From CALLPQ01 sp964421675 (GTDB lineage Bacteria; Pseudomonadota; Alphaproteobacteria; Caulobacterales; Parvularculaceae), in contig CAYQXV010000007.1 of the NCBI GenBank assembly GCA_964421675.1, forward strand, positions 1 through 64,000: 64,000 nucleotides of DNA, read 5' to 3'. Of the stretch, positions 44,503-53,485 are shown piece by piece (position 1 is the first letter of the stretch; each line of letters starts with the position of its first letter). A program made the position numbers and the translations under genes. The notes under the pieces were generated by a model, which worked only from the letters and a program-made list of their open reading frames with translations, searched no databases and was not told the origin of the DNA.

Positions 44503-47163
44503 CTAATTCAATAATGCGCCCGCGGGCAGGCTTTGATCAAGATTCAGATTGACTGTTGATGGTGTCATATTTTTTGAAATTGGACTTCCATTAATCGTCA
44601 AGCCATGTTCATCCGCAGAAATCGTGAGTGCGCTTCCATCCTTGATGGTCCCAGCAAGGATAAGATCGGCAAGCGGATCTTGAAGGTTCTTTTGTATGGC
44701 GCGCTTCAAGGGTCGCGCGCCAAATGCTGGATCAAACCCGGCATCCCCAAGCCACTGCCGCGATTTATCATCAAGGCTTATGGTGATCTTGCGGCTGTCT
44801 AACAATCTTTGCAGTCGAGAAATTTGAATATCAACAATCTTGTCCATTTGCTCACGCGCTAATCGGTGGAACAGGATCATCTCATCAAGCCTGTTTAAAA
44901 ATTCAGGTCTGAAATTAGCACGAACCGCTTCCATGACCTGGTCACGCACCGCACTTGAGGGTTCGTTTTCCGCTTGTTCGGCTAAATATTCCGCCCCAAG
45001 ATTTGACGTTAGAATAATCAGCGTGTTTTTGAAATCGACCGTACGCCCTTGCCCATCGGTCAACCGGCCATCATCGAGCACCTGAAGCAAGATATTAAAG
45101 ACATCAGAATGGGCTTTTTCGACTTCATCAAACAAGACAACTTGATAGGGACGACGCCGAACGGTTTCGGTGAGCACCCCGCCCTCTTCATAACCAACAT
45201 ATCCGGGCGGTGCCCCGATCAGCCTTGCAACGGAATGTTTTTCCATAAATTCTGACATATCGATGCGCGCAATCGCACTATCATCATCAAACAAAAACTC
45301 TGCGAGCGCCTTTGTTAGTTCGGTCTTGCCAACGCCGGTTGGCCCCAAAAATAGGAACGACCCCATTGGACGATTTGGATCTTGCAACCCTGCCCGTGCC
45401 CGCCTGACAGCCGCAGAGACCGCGTTCGCAGCATCTTCTTGGCCAACCACACGCCGAGCAAGGTGGGCTTCCATTTGCAATAATTTATCGCGCTCACCTT
45501 CGAGCATTTTATCAACGGGCACGCCCGTCCATCTGGAAATTACCGAGGCAATACTTTGGTCATCCACAACTTCCTGCACCAAGGTTCCGCTTGGCGCATC
45601 ACCCTCGCTTTCGCTATCAGCAAGTTTGGCTTCCAGATCTGGAATATCGCCATATTTAAGTTCAGAGGCACGCCCCAAATCGCCGCGCCGCTCCGCATCT
45701 GCCAATGCCTGGCGCGCCTGATCCAGAGCCTCTTTAACCTTGGTAGAGGAGGCCAACGCATCTTTTTCCGCGCGCCAGCGGCTGGTTAATTCAGAAGACT
45801 TTCCTTCAAGGCCAACCAGTTCTTTTTCAAGTTTTTGCAGCCGGTCATGCGAGGCATCATCATTTTCCTTTTTTAACGCCTCGCGCTCAATTTTTAGCTG
45901 GATAATCCGGCGATCAAGCTCGTCCAACGCCTCTGGCTTTGAATCAACAGCCATCCGCAATCGAGAGGCGGCCTCATCCACAAGATCAATCGCTTTATCA
46001 GGTAAAAAGCGATCCGTAATATATCGATTGGAAAGCGTTGCCGCCGCAACAATCGCGCTATCTGAAATGCGCACCCCATGGTGCATTTCATATTTTTCTT
46101 TTAAGCCACGCAATATTGAAATTGTATCGGCAACCGTCGGCTCATCAATCAACACCGATTGAAAGCGCCGCGCAAGGGCGGCATCTTTTTCGACATATTG
46201 GCGGTATTCATTCAATGTCGTTGCGCCAATACAATGCAACTCACCGCGCGCCAAAGCTGGCTTTAGCAAGTTTGATGCATCCATCGCTCCGTCTGTTTTA
46301 CCAGCGCCAACAATCGTGTGCATCTCGTCGATAAACAGAATTATTTCACCATCTGCTGAGGTAACTTCCTGCAGAACGGCTTTAAGGCGTTCTTCAAACT
46401 CGCCGCGATATTTTGCTCCCGCAATGAGCGCACCCATATCCAGCGACAGCAATTTTTTATCGCGCAAACTCTCAGGCACATCGCCGTTGACAATGCGCAA
46501 AGCCATGCCTTCGGCGATTGCGGTTTTGCCAACACCGGGCTCTCCAATAAGAACGGGATTATTCTTTGTACGCCGTGATAAAACCTGCATAGCGCGGCGG
46601 ATTTCTTCATCGCGGCCAATCACCGGGTCGAGCCGGCCATTTCGTGCATCTTCGGTGAGGTCTCGCGCATATCGCGATAGCGCATCATAGGCCTGTTCTG
46701 CCCCGGCCGTATCTGCGGTGCGCCCTTTTCGGATATCATTGATCGCTTGGTTAAGCGCCGTTGCGCTCAACCCTGCCTCTTTTAGGATGTCTGCGCTTTT
46801 TGTGCCCGCTTCAATCGTGATTGCGAGCAAAAGCCGTTCAACCGTCACAAACTGGTCTTTGGCTTTCTTCGCTAGATCTTCTGCGGTTGTGAAAATTTTT
46901 CCCAAAGGCGCGGCAAGATAAATCTGCCCCGATCCGCCCTCAACTTTGGGCATGGCGTTAATTGCAGCATTAACCTGTTCAAGGGCACGTTCGGGCCGGG
47001 CCCCGGCTGCGCGCATTAAATTCGCGCACAAGCCCTCTTCATCATCCAAGAGCGCTTTTAACACATGTTCGGGTGTGAATTGCTGGTGGGTTTCGCGCAA
47101 GGCAATACCTTGCGCCGCCTGAATAAGACCGCGAGCGCGGTCTGAGTAATTTTCAAATTGCAT
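44503..47163 (-). CDS. clpB: Chaperone ClpB (Hsp100 disaggregase)
   Basis: Hexameric AAA+ disaggregase that works with DnaK to solubilise aggregates; 886 residues. Order: N-terminal Clp domain (1-~145, FTPEHVLKALLDDEEG), AAA1 with Walker A GEPGVGKTAIAEG and Walker B IILFIDEMHTIVGAG, the long coiled-coil middle domain (~410-525), and AAA2 with Walker A GPTGVGKTELTKALAEFLF and the DDGRLTDGQGRTVDF region. The C-terminal tail beyond the family end (~860-886) is variable. An AAGCxxTT-like or sigma-32 promoter was not identified. A small ORF follows 12 bases later. Confidence 0.98.
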   Translation of the reverse strand: MQFENYSDRARGLIQAAQGIALRETHQQFTPEHVLKALLDDEEGLCANLMRAAGARPERALEQVNAAINAMPKVEGGSGQIYLAAPLGKIFTTAEDLAKKAKDQFVTVERLLLAITIEAGTKSADILKEAGLSATALNQAINDIRKGRTADTAGAEQAYDALSRYARDLTEDARNGRLDPVIGRDEEIRRAMQVLSRRTKNNPVLIGEPGVGKTAIAEGMALRIVNGDVPESLRDKKLLSLDMGALIAGAKYRGEFEERLKAVLQEVTSADGEIILFIDEMHTIVGAGKTDGAMDASNLLKPALARGELHCIGATTLNEYRQYVEKDAALARRFQSVLIDEPTVADTISILRGLKEKYEMHHGVRISDSAIVAAATLSNRYITDRFLPDKAIDLVDEAASRLRMAVDSKPEALDELDRRIIQLKIEREALKKENDDASHDRLQKLEKELVGLEGKSSELTSRWRAEKDALASSTKVKEALDQARQALADAERRGDLGRASELKYGDIPDLEAKLADSESEGDAPSGTLVQEVVDDQSIASVISRWTGVPVDKMLEGERDKLLQMEAHLARRVVGQEDAANAVSAAVRRARAGLQDPNRPMGSFLFLGPTGVGKTELTKALAEFLFDDDSAIARIDMSEFMEKHSVARLIGAPPGYVGYEEGGVLTETVRRRPYQVVLFDEVEKAHSDVFNILLQVLDDGRLTDGQGRTVDFKNTLIILTSNLGAEYLAEQAENEPSSAVRDQVMEAVRANFRPEFLNRLDEMILFHRLAREQMDKIVDIQISRLQRLLDSRKITISLDDKSRQWLGDAGFDPAFGARPLKRAIQKNLQDPLADLILAGTIKDGSALTISADEHGLTINGSPISKNMTPSTVNLNLDQSLPAGALLN

Positions 47164-47263
47164 CGTTTGACCTCAAAATGAGCATCTATCGTCTTTTACA
47201 CGCCCCAAAAATGGCAGCGTTTGCTTAGCCTTTATGTGGGGGTTCCATGCTGCATTTCAAGGC

Positions 47264-47295
47264 AAAATCCCCGCACAGCCCAAGCCATGCGGGGA
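47264..47295 (-). terminator. Intrinsic terminator between the EF-hand gene and clpB
   Basis: TCCCCGCA and TGCGGGGA (47268-47275, 47288-47295) form an eight-base stem followed on the minus strand by TTTTG. It isolates clpB from upstream transcription. Confidence 0.8.
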
Positions 47296-47333
47296 ATCAA
47301 GACTGAACCCTATTGGGACAGCCTTAAGGGACA

Positions 47334-47375
47334 CCTGATTATTAAGGCCTTAGGGGCAAAACCCTAATCATCAGG
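47334..47375 (-). other. Nested hairpin directly after the EF-hand gene
   Basis: Inner stem TTAGGG-GCAAAA-CCCTAA (47350-47367) lies inside an outer CCTGAT/ATCAGG pairing. No T-run follows, so it may protect the mRNA 3' end or act with the terminator at 47264. Function not established. Confidence 0.4.
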
Positions 47376-47382
47376 CAATTGG

Positions 47383-47841
47383 TTATTCAGATGCACCGCC
47401 ATCATTTACGGGCACATCGGATGGCTGTTTAGAGGCGACATAAAAGGCTTTTACCTCTTCCATGGTCACCAAAGAATCGTCGCCCGCCATTAACGCAAAG
47501 CGATTGAGCGCCTCTGCCGCCTGATAGTCCAGATATTCCGTTTGCGTCAACACACCATCGACATCAGTATCAGCGGCCGCAAAGAACGCCTGAATTTTGC
47601 TATCGACCTCAACTGATTCATGTGCAGACTGATCATTTTCTTCGCCACTGTAAGAAACAGCTTGTGACTCTGAAGATTTCTCAGTCAATTTATCAATTGC
47701 ATGCTGGGTCGCATCAGATTTAACATCCTCAGCACCATTCGCAATTTTTGTTTTATCGTCACCCGAAATTGCAGCAACCGATGTCATTGCTGTTGCTGAA
47801 ATTACGGTACCGGCTAAAAGTATCATCATAATTGAACGCAT
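47383..47841 (-). CDS. Exported single EF-hand protein
   Basis: About 152 residues starting at the ATG at 47841 (MRSIMMILLAG), which has GGAGAAG just upstream; an ORF start ten codons earlier lacks an RBS. A signal peptide (cleavage near SVAA) is followed by a disordered acidic stretch. A canonical 12-residue EF-hand calcium loop, DTDVDGVLTQTE, lies at ~91-102, and a second helix pair lacks a proper loop (AGDDSLVTMEEVKAF). It is predicted periplasmic or secreted and calcium-binding; its role is unknown. Confidence 0.8.
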   Translation of the reverse strand: MRSIMMILLAGTVISATAMTSVAAISGDDKTKIANGAEDVKSDATQHAIDKLTEKSSESQAVSYSGEENDQSAHESVEVDSKIQAFFAAADTDVDGVLTQTEYLDYQAAEALNRFALMAGDDSLVTMEEVKAFYVASKQPSDVPVNDGGASE

Positions 47842-48034
47842 TTTATCTTCTCCTATATGGCCAAATCGCACCCACTGGCTATGCCATGGTTAACCATATA
47901 GGATGGTTTGAAGAAAACTCTGCTTAACGTTCCGTAAGCGTATGAGTTATGACAATATTTTAATGCAGGTATGCTTTTAATGGAGAGACACAATTACAAA
48001 ATTGTAACCGCAAACATCAATACACAATGATGAA

Positions 48035-48829
48035 TTACAATCCGCCTAAACTTGTTAAGGCGCCGCCATCAATTATGATCCCCTGCCCGCTCATCCAGCG
48101 CGCCGCATTGGATGATAAAAATACAGCAGCACCTGCAATATCATCCGGGTCGCCAAACCGGCGCGCAGGTAATTGACTGGTGATCAGCTTTTCAACTTTG
48201 GGGTCTTTCCAAAGCGCTTCAGCAAATTGCGTTTTTACAATTCCGGGACAAATGGCATTAACGCGAATATTGTGGCGCGCATATTCAACCGATAGGTTGC
48301 GCACGATCTGAAGGTCGGCGGCCTTTGAAACATTATAAGCGCCAATCCCGCCGCTACCGACCAATCCTCCAATCGAAGAGATGATGACAATCGCACCGTC
48401 TTTCTTTTCCACCATGCCGGGTAAAACCATATGCGAAAGCCAATGCGCGCCCTTCACATTGCAGGTCAAAATCTTATCAAATTGCTCATCGCTCATGTCC
48501 GATGATGGACCATAATAGGGATTTACCGCTGCATTGACGATCAATATATTGATTGTGCCAAGTTTTGACTTTGATTGATCGGCAAGAGACTGTAATTCCT
48601 CTTTATGCGAAATATTGCAGGCAATCGCATAAGCGGCTTCGCGCCCTTCAGTCTCATTGATTTTATTGGCAACAGTTTCGCACGCTTCAAGGTTACGGCT
48701 GGAAACGATGACATTGGCACCATGTTGCGCCAACCGTTGCGCAATGGCTTCGCCAATGCCCCGCGACGCACCGGTCACCACCGCGTTTTTACCCTTTAGG
48801 TCAAATAGAGTGTTCGAAAAATCTGCCAT
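48035..48829 (-). CDS. Short-chain dehydrogenase/reductase
   Basis: NAD(P)-dependent SDR of 264 residues. The dinucleotide motif TGASRGIGE is at ~20-28; NAAVNPY is the NNAG-like element; the catalytic Ser-Tyr-Lys are in IISSIGGLVGSGGIGAYNVSKAAD; the PG motif is AICPGIVKT. The overall pattern resembles the DHRS4-like/YgfF-like group of classical SDRs, often with carbonyl or alcohol substrates. It stands alone, with no pathway neighbours, so the substrate is unknown. Confidence 0.92.
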   Translation of the reverse strand: MADFSNTLFDLKGKNAVVTGASRGIGEAIAQRLAQHGANVIVSSRNLEACETVANKINETEGREAAYAIACNISHKEELQSLADQSKSKLGTINILIVNAAVNPYYGPSSDMSDEQFDKILTCNVKGAHWLSHMVLPGMVEKKDGAIVIISSIGGLVGSGGIGAYNVSKAADLQIVRNLSVEYARHNIRVNAICPGIVKTQFAEALWKDPKVEKLITSQLPARRFGDPDDIAGAAVFLSSNAARWMSGQGIIIDGGALTSLGGL

Positions 48830-48953
48830 AATCGTCCTCGTTTCCTGGTTTCATCACAATACCAAGCCTGGAATAATCATTACAGATTTTCTTACAGTGC
48901 GTGCCCCGCGCCCGATAGACCGCGAGGGAGCCTAGCGCCCAAATTTATTGGGG

Positions 48954-49544
48954 TTAAACAGCCTCAGCGGGCTCAGTTTTCTTTCGGCGTGTGCGCCGAA
49001 CAGGTTTTGGCTTTTCTTCCGCGTCAACCGAATCAGCGGAACCATCAGAATTTGCATCCGCGTTGCTATCAGTCTCATCACCGTCAGATGCGCTAGCCTC
49101 GTCTTTGCTAGTTTTCGCATCAGACTTTTCATTGCGCGGGCGACGTTGACGGCGTTGGCGAGGGCGTTCTTTTTCCTCTGTGCCAGTCTCGTCTTCGCTC
49201 AGAGCATCGCCCTCTTTGGGTTTTTGCTCATCGAGAGTGGGCTGATCGCCCTCAGCAGAGTCGGCATTGTTAGAATTGTTCGAATTGTTCGAATTATTTT
49301 GATTTTGAGACGGCGTTGCCTGCGACTGAATGCTTTTGATCATTCGGAAATAATGTTCCGCATGCTGTAAGTAATTTTCAGCCTTTACGCGGTCCCCAGA
49401 AGAGGTCGCATCACGAGCGAGACTTTGATACTTATCATAGATTTGATTAGCAGTGCCCCGGATACGCACATCAGGACCATTTGAGTCTAATGCTCGGTTA
49501 ATATTGACGCCCTGACGGCGGCGTTGATTACGCCCTCGTTTCAT
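48954..49544 (-). CDS. DUF4167 protein
   Basis: A 196-residue protein. Its N-terminal ~75 residues are the DUF4167 domain, which begins with a basic MKRGRNQRRRQG and continues NINRALDSNGPDVRIRG, DKYQSLARDATSSGDRVKAENYLQHAEHYFRMI. The remainder is disordered: a Q/N-S repeat (NNSNNSNNSNN), acidic stretches and a basic end (PVRRTRRKK). The basic N-terminus suggests nucleic acid or ribosome contact. In alphaproteobacteria it usually lies beside prmC and prfA, as here, hinting at a role in translation termination; that is inference. Confidence 0.92.
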   Translation of the reverse strand: MKRGRNQRRRQGVNINRALDSNGPDVRIRGTANQIYDKYQSLARDATSSGDRVKAENYLQHAEHYFRMIKSIQSQATPSQNQNNSNNSNNSNNADSAEGDQPTLDEQKPKEGDALSEDETGTEEKERPRQRRQRRPRNEKSDAKTSKDEASASDGDETDSNADANSDGSADSVDAEEKPKPVRRTRRKKTEPAEAV

Positions 49545-50165
49545 ACCAATTCTCGTTCTTTTATTAATTCAAACATACTAATTCCATGACTAGGTCGACC
49601 AAGTTAGGGACTAAATTAAGGCCCAAAGGAGGTAACAGAATTTCTCAAGGCAAAAGATATTGTGCATCGCTGATTGTGAACATTTCAAATGTCGATACTG
49701 CCTCCGGGTTAATCCAATGCTGACTGCACAGATTTTAACCTTCGGGTACCGTCATCACGAACGGCTCATGATCGTTGGAAATTCCTATTACGTAAGTTGG
49801 CCTGTTGTTCAGTCCGTCCTGTTGGCCTAATGCGCGTCAGCCGAAAACCCCTCTTTGGATGACGCATTTATTTCGTGAACGCATGTTCATTATGCACCCG
49901 TAATGGATTAAAAATTAGACATATTGGTTGCTTGAACATACTATAGTGCTGTACATTACAGCCCTTAAGTACCCCCATAATAACTTATCAAATTTCTTAT
50001 TCAACCGTTTTTTTGCCAAATGCGGGCGAGTTTCATGGCTACATTGACTGATATGAGCCTTACTTGCGCCAGAACACGCAAATTTGATTGCGCTATCACC
50101 TTATCGATCAGGCCCGGCGGTGAGCGGTTTTACAATAACCCAACATGAAGAATCAGCTGAAAATT
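49545..50165. other. Long intergenic region between prmC and the DUF4167 gene
   Basis: 620 bases, AT-richer than its neighbours. It must hold the promoter of the DUF4167 gene. Two dyads are visible: AATGC(GC)GTCA/TGACGCATT around 49828-49869, and GCTGTA-CAT-TACAGC around 49948-49962. No gene or known RNA is recognised; a 37-codon frame at 50035 on the plus strand is too short to support. Confidence 0.5.
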
Positions 50166-51056
50166 TTAACAACGACGCTGGCCATCACCCGCGCCCAAGT
50201 CGATGGCAAGAGCACGCGGTGCGCCCGATAGATCATTCTTGATGGTGACATCAGCGTTTGGAAATCTTGATTTCGCCGCTCCCGCCAGCCATTCCCCATG
50301 GCCATCGCCAATTTCCAATAGCATCAATCCACCGTCAGCCAAATGATGGAAAGCTCCATCCAACAATTGAAGATAGTCGGCGCGCCCTTGATCCTCACTC
50401 GTCAAGGCGCAAAGAGGTTCATGCTCGCGTATTTCCGGTGCAAGAGACTCATACTCAATCTGGGGAATATAAGGTGGGTTGGTCACAATAATATCGAACC
50501 TACCGGCAACCTCCTCAAACCAATGGGATTGGAGAAAATTAGCGCGCGCACTCAAACCTAAAGTGTCAAAATTCATCTGAGCAATCGCCAACGCCTTCGG
50601 ACTTTTATCTACACCCAATCCCGTTGCCGATTGATATTCTTGCAGCAACGCACCGAGAAGGCAGCCGGACCCCGTCCCAAGATCGAGAATCGACATTTTA
50701 TTTTCTGAGCTTACCGGCCTTAATTCAAGGGCAAGCTCAATCAGGGTCTCACTGTCCGGGCGCGGGATCAACACATCCGGGGAGACTTTATATACACCCT
50801 TCCAGAAGTCCCTCTGACCAATGATATAGGCAACCGGTTCGTGGGCGAGCCTGCGTTCAATAAGACTGTTATAAGTTGAAAAATCTGCAGCGCTTATGGG
50901 CTGCGGCCCGGCTATGATCAAATCAGCTTCACTCATCCCCGTTGCATGCATCAGCAAAAGACGGGCATCCAATAAGGGACTTGTAAAGTCAGCCAGGCGC
51001 TTTGCCCCATCGCGCAGGGCACGTTCAGCAGTACACCGATCTTTATCCATTATCAT
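50166..51056 (-). CDS. prmC: Peptide chain release factor N5-glutamine methyltransferase
   Basis: SAM-dependent enzyme that methylates the GGQ glutamine of release factors RF1 and RF2. It has 296 residues. The SAM motif is ILDLGTGSGCLLGALL near 123-138, and the catalytic NPPY is at 193-196 (VTNPPYIPQIEYESL). The N-terminal helical domain (1-~90) binds the release factor, and RDFWKGVYKVSPDVLIPRPDSETLIE is typical. It overlaps the end of prfA by 14 bases (or begins at an ATG at 51050), so substrate and enzyme are made together. Confidence 0.97.
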   Translation of the reverse strand: MIMDKDRCTAERALRDGAKRLADFTSPLLDARLLLMHATGMSEADLIIAGPQPISAADFSTYNSLIERRLAHEPVAYIIGQRDFWKGVYKVSPDVLIPRPDSETLIELALELRPVSSENKMSILDLGTGSGCLLGALLQEYQSATGLGVDKSPKALAIAQMNFDTLGLSARANFLQSHWFEEVAGRFDIIVTNPPYIPQIEYESLAPEIREHEPLCALTSEDQGRADYLQLLDGAFHHLADGGLMLLEIGDGHGEWLAGAAKSRFPNADVTIKNDLSGAPRALAIDLGAGDGQRRC

Positions 51057-52119
51057 CTTTTAACGCAGCAAGCCGATCGGCCTGATCTTGCATAATGAGC
51101 GCGTCCACAACCTCTTGCAGACCATCACCGGCAACAATTTCGTCGAGCTTATATAATGTCAGATTAATTCGATGATCGCTCACCCGGCTTTGTGGATAAT
51201 TATAGGTTCGAATACGCTCGGAACGATCCCCAGATCCAACCATCCCCTTGCGGGCCTCAGAACGCTCTGCGTCCACGCGGGCACGTTCAAGGTCGTAAAG
51301 ACGGGCCCGTAAAACCTTCATCGCTTTTGCGCGGTTTTTATGTTGAGATTTTTCATCTTGCTGACTGACAACAACCCCCGTTGGCAAGTGGGTGATACGC
51401 ACCGCACTATCCGTCGTATTGACGGACTGACCGCCGGGCCCGGAAGCGCGAAAAACATCGACGCGCAAATCGCTCTCACTAATATCAATATCAACTTCTT
51501 CAGGTTCAGGAAGAACAGCGACAGTGGCCGCTGAGGTATGCACGCGGCCTTGCGTTTCTGTTTCAGGCACCCGCTGCACCCGGTGCACACCTGCCTCAAA
51601 TTTCATTTGCGCAAACACGCCGGTTCCCGAAATCGACGCCTGAATTTCCTTATATCCACCCACTTCGGCCTCGGACATAGAAATGACCTCCGATTGCCAG
51701 CCATGAAGCTGGGCAAAACGTTGATACATTCGAAACAAATCACCCGCAAAGAGCGCCGCTTCATCGCCGCCCGTTCCCGCACGCACCTCAAGGATCACCG
51801 ACGAATCATCAGCTTTATCTTTGGGTAGCAACATAAGCTGTAGCTCATGCTGTAATTTTGGCTCGCGCTCGCGCTCTTCTTCAAGCTCAGCATTGGCCAT
51901 CTCTGCCATTTCAGCATCGTCGCCATTGACCAGCTCTTCTAAATCAACAATCTGTTTTCGAACTTCGGAAAGCTCGCGCGCTTTTTCCGCAACCGGGCGC
52001 AGCTCGCCATGCTCTTTCGACAGACGAATTATTTCATCCGTCTGCGTCACGGTTGCCATATCAGCTTCAAGCCCTTCAAAGCGGGTGATGATGGCGTCTA
52101 TTTGCGACTGATCTATCAT
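51043..52119 (-). CDS. prfA: Peptide chain release factor 1
   Basis: Recognises UAA and UAG stop codons and triggers peptide release. I place the start at the ATG at 52119 (MIDQSQIDAII), giving 358 residues, the family norm; the frame continues to 52170, but that would begin inside the terminator after ispG. The GGQ loop is FRASGPGGQSVNTTDS. The anticodon-like PxT region is not spelled out in a unique way I can point to (GVHRVQRVPETETQGRVHTS precedes the GGQ). The overlap with prmC is the usual arrangement. Confidence 0.97.
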   Translation of the reverse strand: MIDQSQIDAIITRFEGLEADMATVTQTDEIIRLSKEHGELRPVAEKARELSEVRKQIVDLEELVNGDDAEMAEMANAELEEEREREPKLQHELQLMLLPKDKADDSSVILEVRAGTGGDEAALFAGDLFRMYQRFAQLHGWQSEVISMSEAEVGGYKEIQASISGTGVFAQMKFEAGVHRVQRVPETETQGRVHTSAATVAVLPEPEEVDIDISESDLRVDVFRASGPGGQSVNTTDSAVRITHLPTGVVVSQQDEKSQHKNRAKAMKVLRARLYDLERARVDAERSEARKGMVGSGDRSERIRTYNYPQSRVSDHRINLTLYKLDEIVAGDGLQEVVDALIMQDQADRLAALKDDNG

Positions 52120-52153
52120 AATATTATCCGTCAGTATAAAGATACATGTTACG

Positions 52154-52185
52154 AAAAAAGGCGCAGCCAATATTCGCTGCGCCTT
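52154..52185 (-). terminator. Intrinsic terminator after ispG
   Basis: AAGGCGCAGC and GCTGCGCCTT (52158-52167, 52176-52185) form a perfect ten-base stem with an eight-base loop, followed on the minus strand by TTTTT. It separates ispG from prfA and supports the shorter prfA start. Confidence 0.9.
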
Positions 52186-52206
52186 GTAAACTTTTCAAGA
52201 GCCTCG

Positions 52207-53337
52207 CTACTGCGCGGCGACCGAGTCCGCTTCGGCTTCTGCCTCAATTTCTGCAGCTTTTTTCTCAACCAATTGAACCAAATGATCGACAAGGGAGTCA
52301 TTTTCGATGCGATGATCAACATCGCCGCCCAAATAGACCATGCCATGGGTTTTACCCGCGCCGCCTCCAGTAAATCCAATATCAGTTTCGCGCGCCTCAC
52401 CCGGTCCGTTAACAACACACCCGATAACCGAAAGCGACATTGGCGTTGTGATATGTTCAAGGCGTTGCTCAAGACGTTCCACCGTATCAATCACATTAAA
52501 GCCCTGGCGCGCGCAAGACGGGCAGGAAATAACATTCACACCGCGATGGCGCAGATTTAAGCTTTTCAAAATATCAAAGCCCGCTTTGACTTCCTCAACC
52601 GGATCGGCGGAGAGTGAAATGCGTATCGTATCGCCGATGCCAGCCCAAAGCATATTGCCAAGACCAATGGATGATTTGATAGATCCAATCCGCAAGCCGC
52701 CCGCCTCGGTCACACCAAGATGGAGCGGGCAATCAATAGCCTCGGCAAGCTGATGATAGGCTGCCACCGTCAAGAACACATCTGAGGCTTTGACGGAAAT
52801 CTTGAATTCATGAAAATCATTGTCCTGAAGGATTTTCGCATGATCAAGCGCGCTCTCAACCATCGCCTCAGGGCAAGGCTCGCCATATTTTTCAAGCAGG
52901 TCTTTTTCCAGAGATCCGCCATTCACACCAATGCGCATCGAGCAGCCATGATCCTTTGCCGCTTTAATGACATCGCGCACGCGATCTTCCGAACCAATAT
53001 TGCCGGGATTAATGCGCAGACAAGCCGCGCCCGCTTCAGCCGCTTCAATGCCGCGTTTATAATGGAAATGAATATCCGCAACGATCGGTACGGGCGACGC
53101 TTTACAGATTTCCTTCATCGCCGCCGTTGATTCCACATCAGGGCACGAGACCCGAACAATGTCGGCACCAGCCTCTGCGACTTCATTGATTTGGCGAATT
53201 GTCGCTTGCGCATCAGAGGTGAGCGTGTTGGTCATGGTCTGCACAGCAATTGGTGCATCCCCGCCGACTGGTACATTGCCAACCATGATTTGCCGGGATT
53301 TGCGTCGTTCAATATCGCGCCATGGACGTATGGACAT
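52207..53337 (-). CDS. ispG: 4-hydroxy-3-methylbut-2-en-1-yl diphosphate synthase
   Basis: Penultimate enzyme of the MEP isoprenoid pathway: makes HMBPP from MEcPP with a [4Fe-4S] cluster. It has 376 residues. The three cluster cysteines are C272 and C275 (ISCPSCARQGF) and C307 (IGCVVNGPGEA). The TIM-barrel part carries the conserved ADIHFHYK and RINPGNIG. It makes the substrate of ispH (15.6 kb). The RodZ-TonB hybrid gene lies 148 bases upstream on the same strand, where other alphaproteobacteria often carry a RodZ-like HTH gene. Confidence 0.98.
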   Translation of the reverse strand: MSIRPWRDIERRKSRQIMVGNVPVGGDAPIAVQTMTNTLTSDAQATIRQINEVAEAGADIVRVSCPDVESTAAMKEICKASPVPIVADIHFHYKRGIEAAEAGAACLRINPGNIGSEDRVRDVIKAAKDHGCSMRIGVNGGSLEKDLLEKYGEPCPEAMVESALDHAKILQDNDFHEFKISVKASDVFLTVAAYHQLAEAIDCPLHLGVTEAGGLRIGSIKSSIGLGNMLWAGIGDTIRISLSADPVEEVKAGFDILKSLNLRHRGVNVISCPSCARQGFNVIDTVERLEQRLEHITTPMSLSVIGCVVNGPGEARETDIGFTGGGAGKTHGMVYLGGDVDHRIENDSLVDHLVQLVEKKAAEIEAEAEADSVAAQ

Positions 53338-53485
53338 TCAATTTCCTCTGCCTGCCGCAGAGCCTCTGATTGGGAAGGACCATGCCTTCATCACAAATTC
53401 TGTGCGTATGTTTATCTGATCCTGACGCCATGACAAGGAGTCATCTAACCCTGATCATCACGATCCTCTCAACTCCAACACTAGA

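Noticed and set aside
50035..50148. 37-codon plus-strand frame starting MATLTDMSL
   Set aside because: Too short, no clear RBS, no recognisable sequence; chance frames of this size are common.
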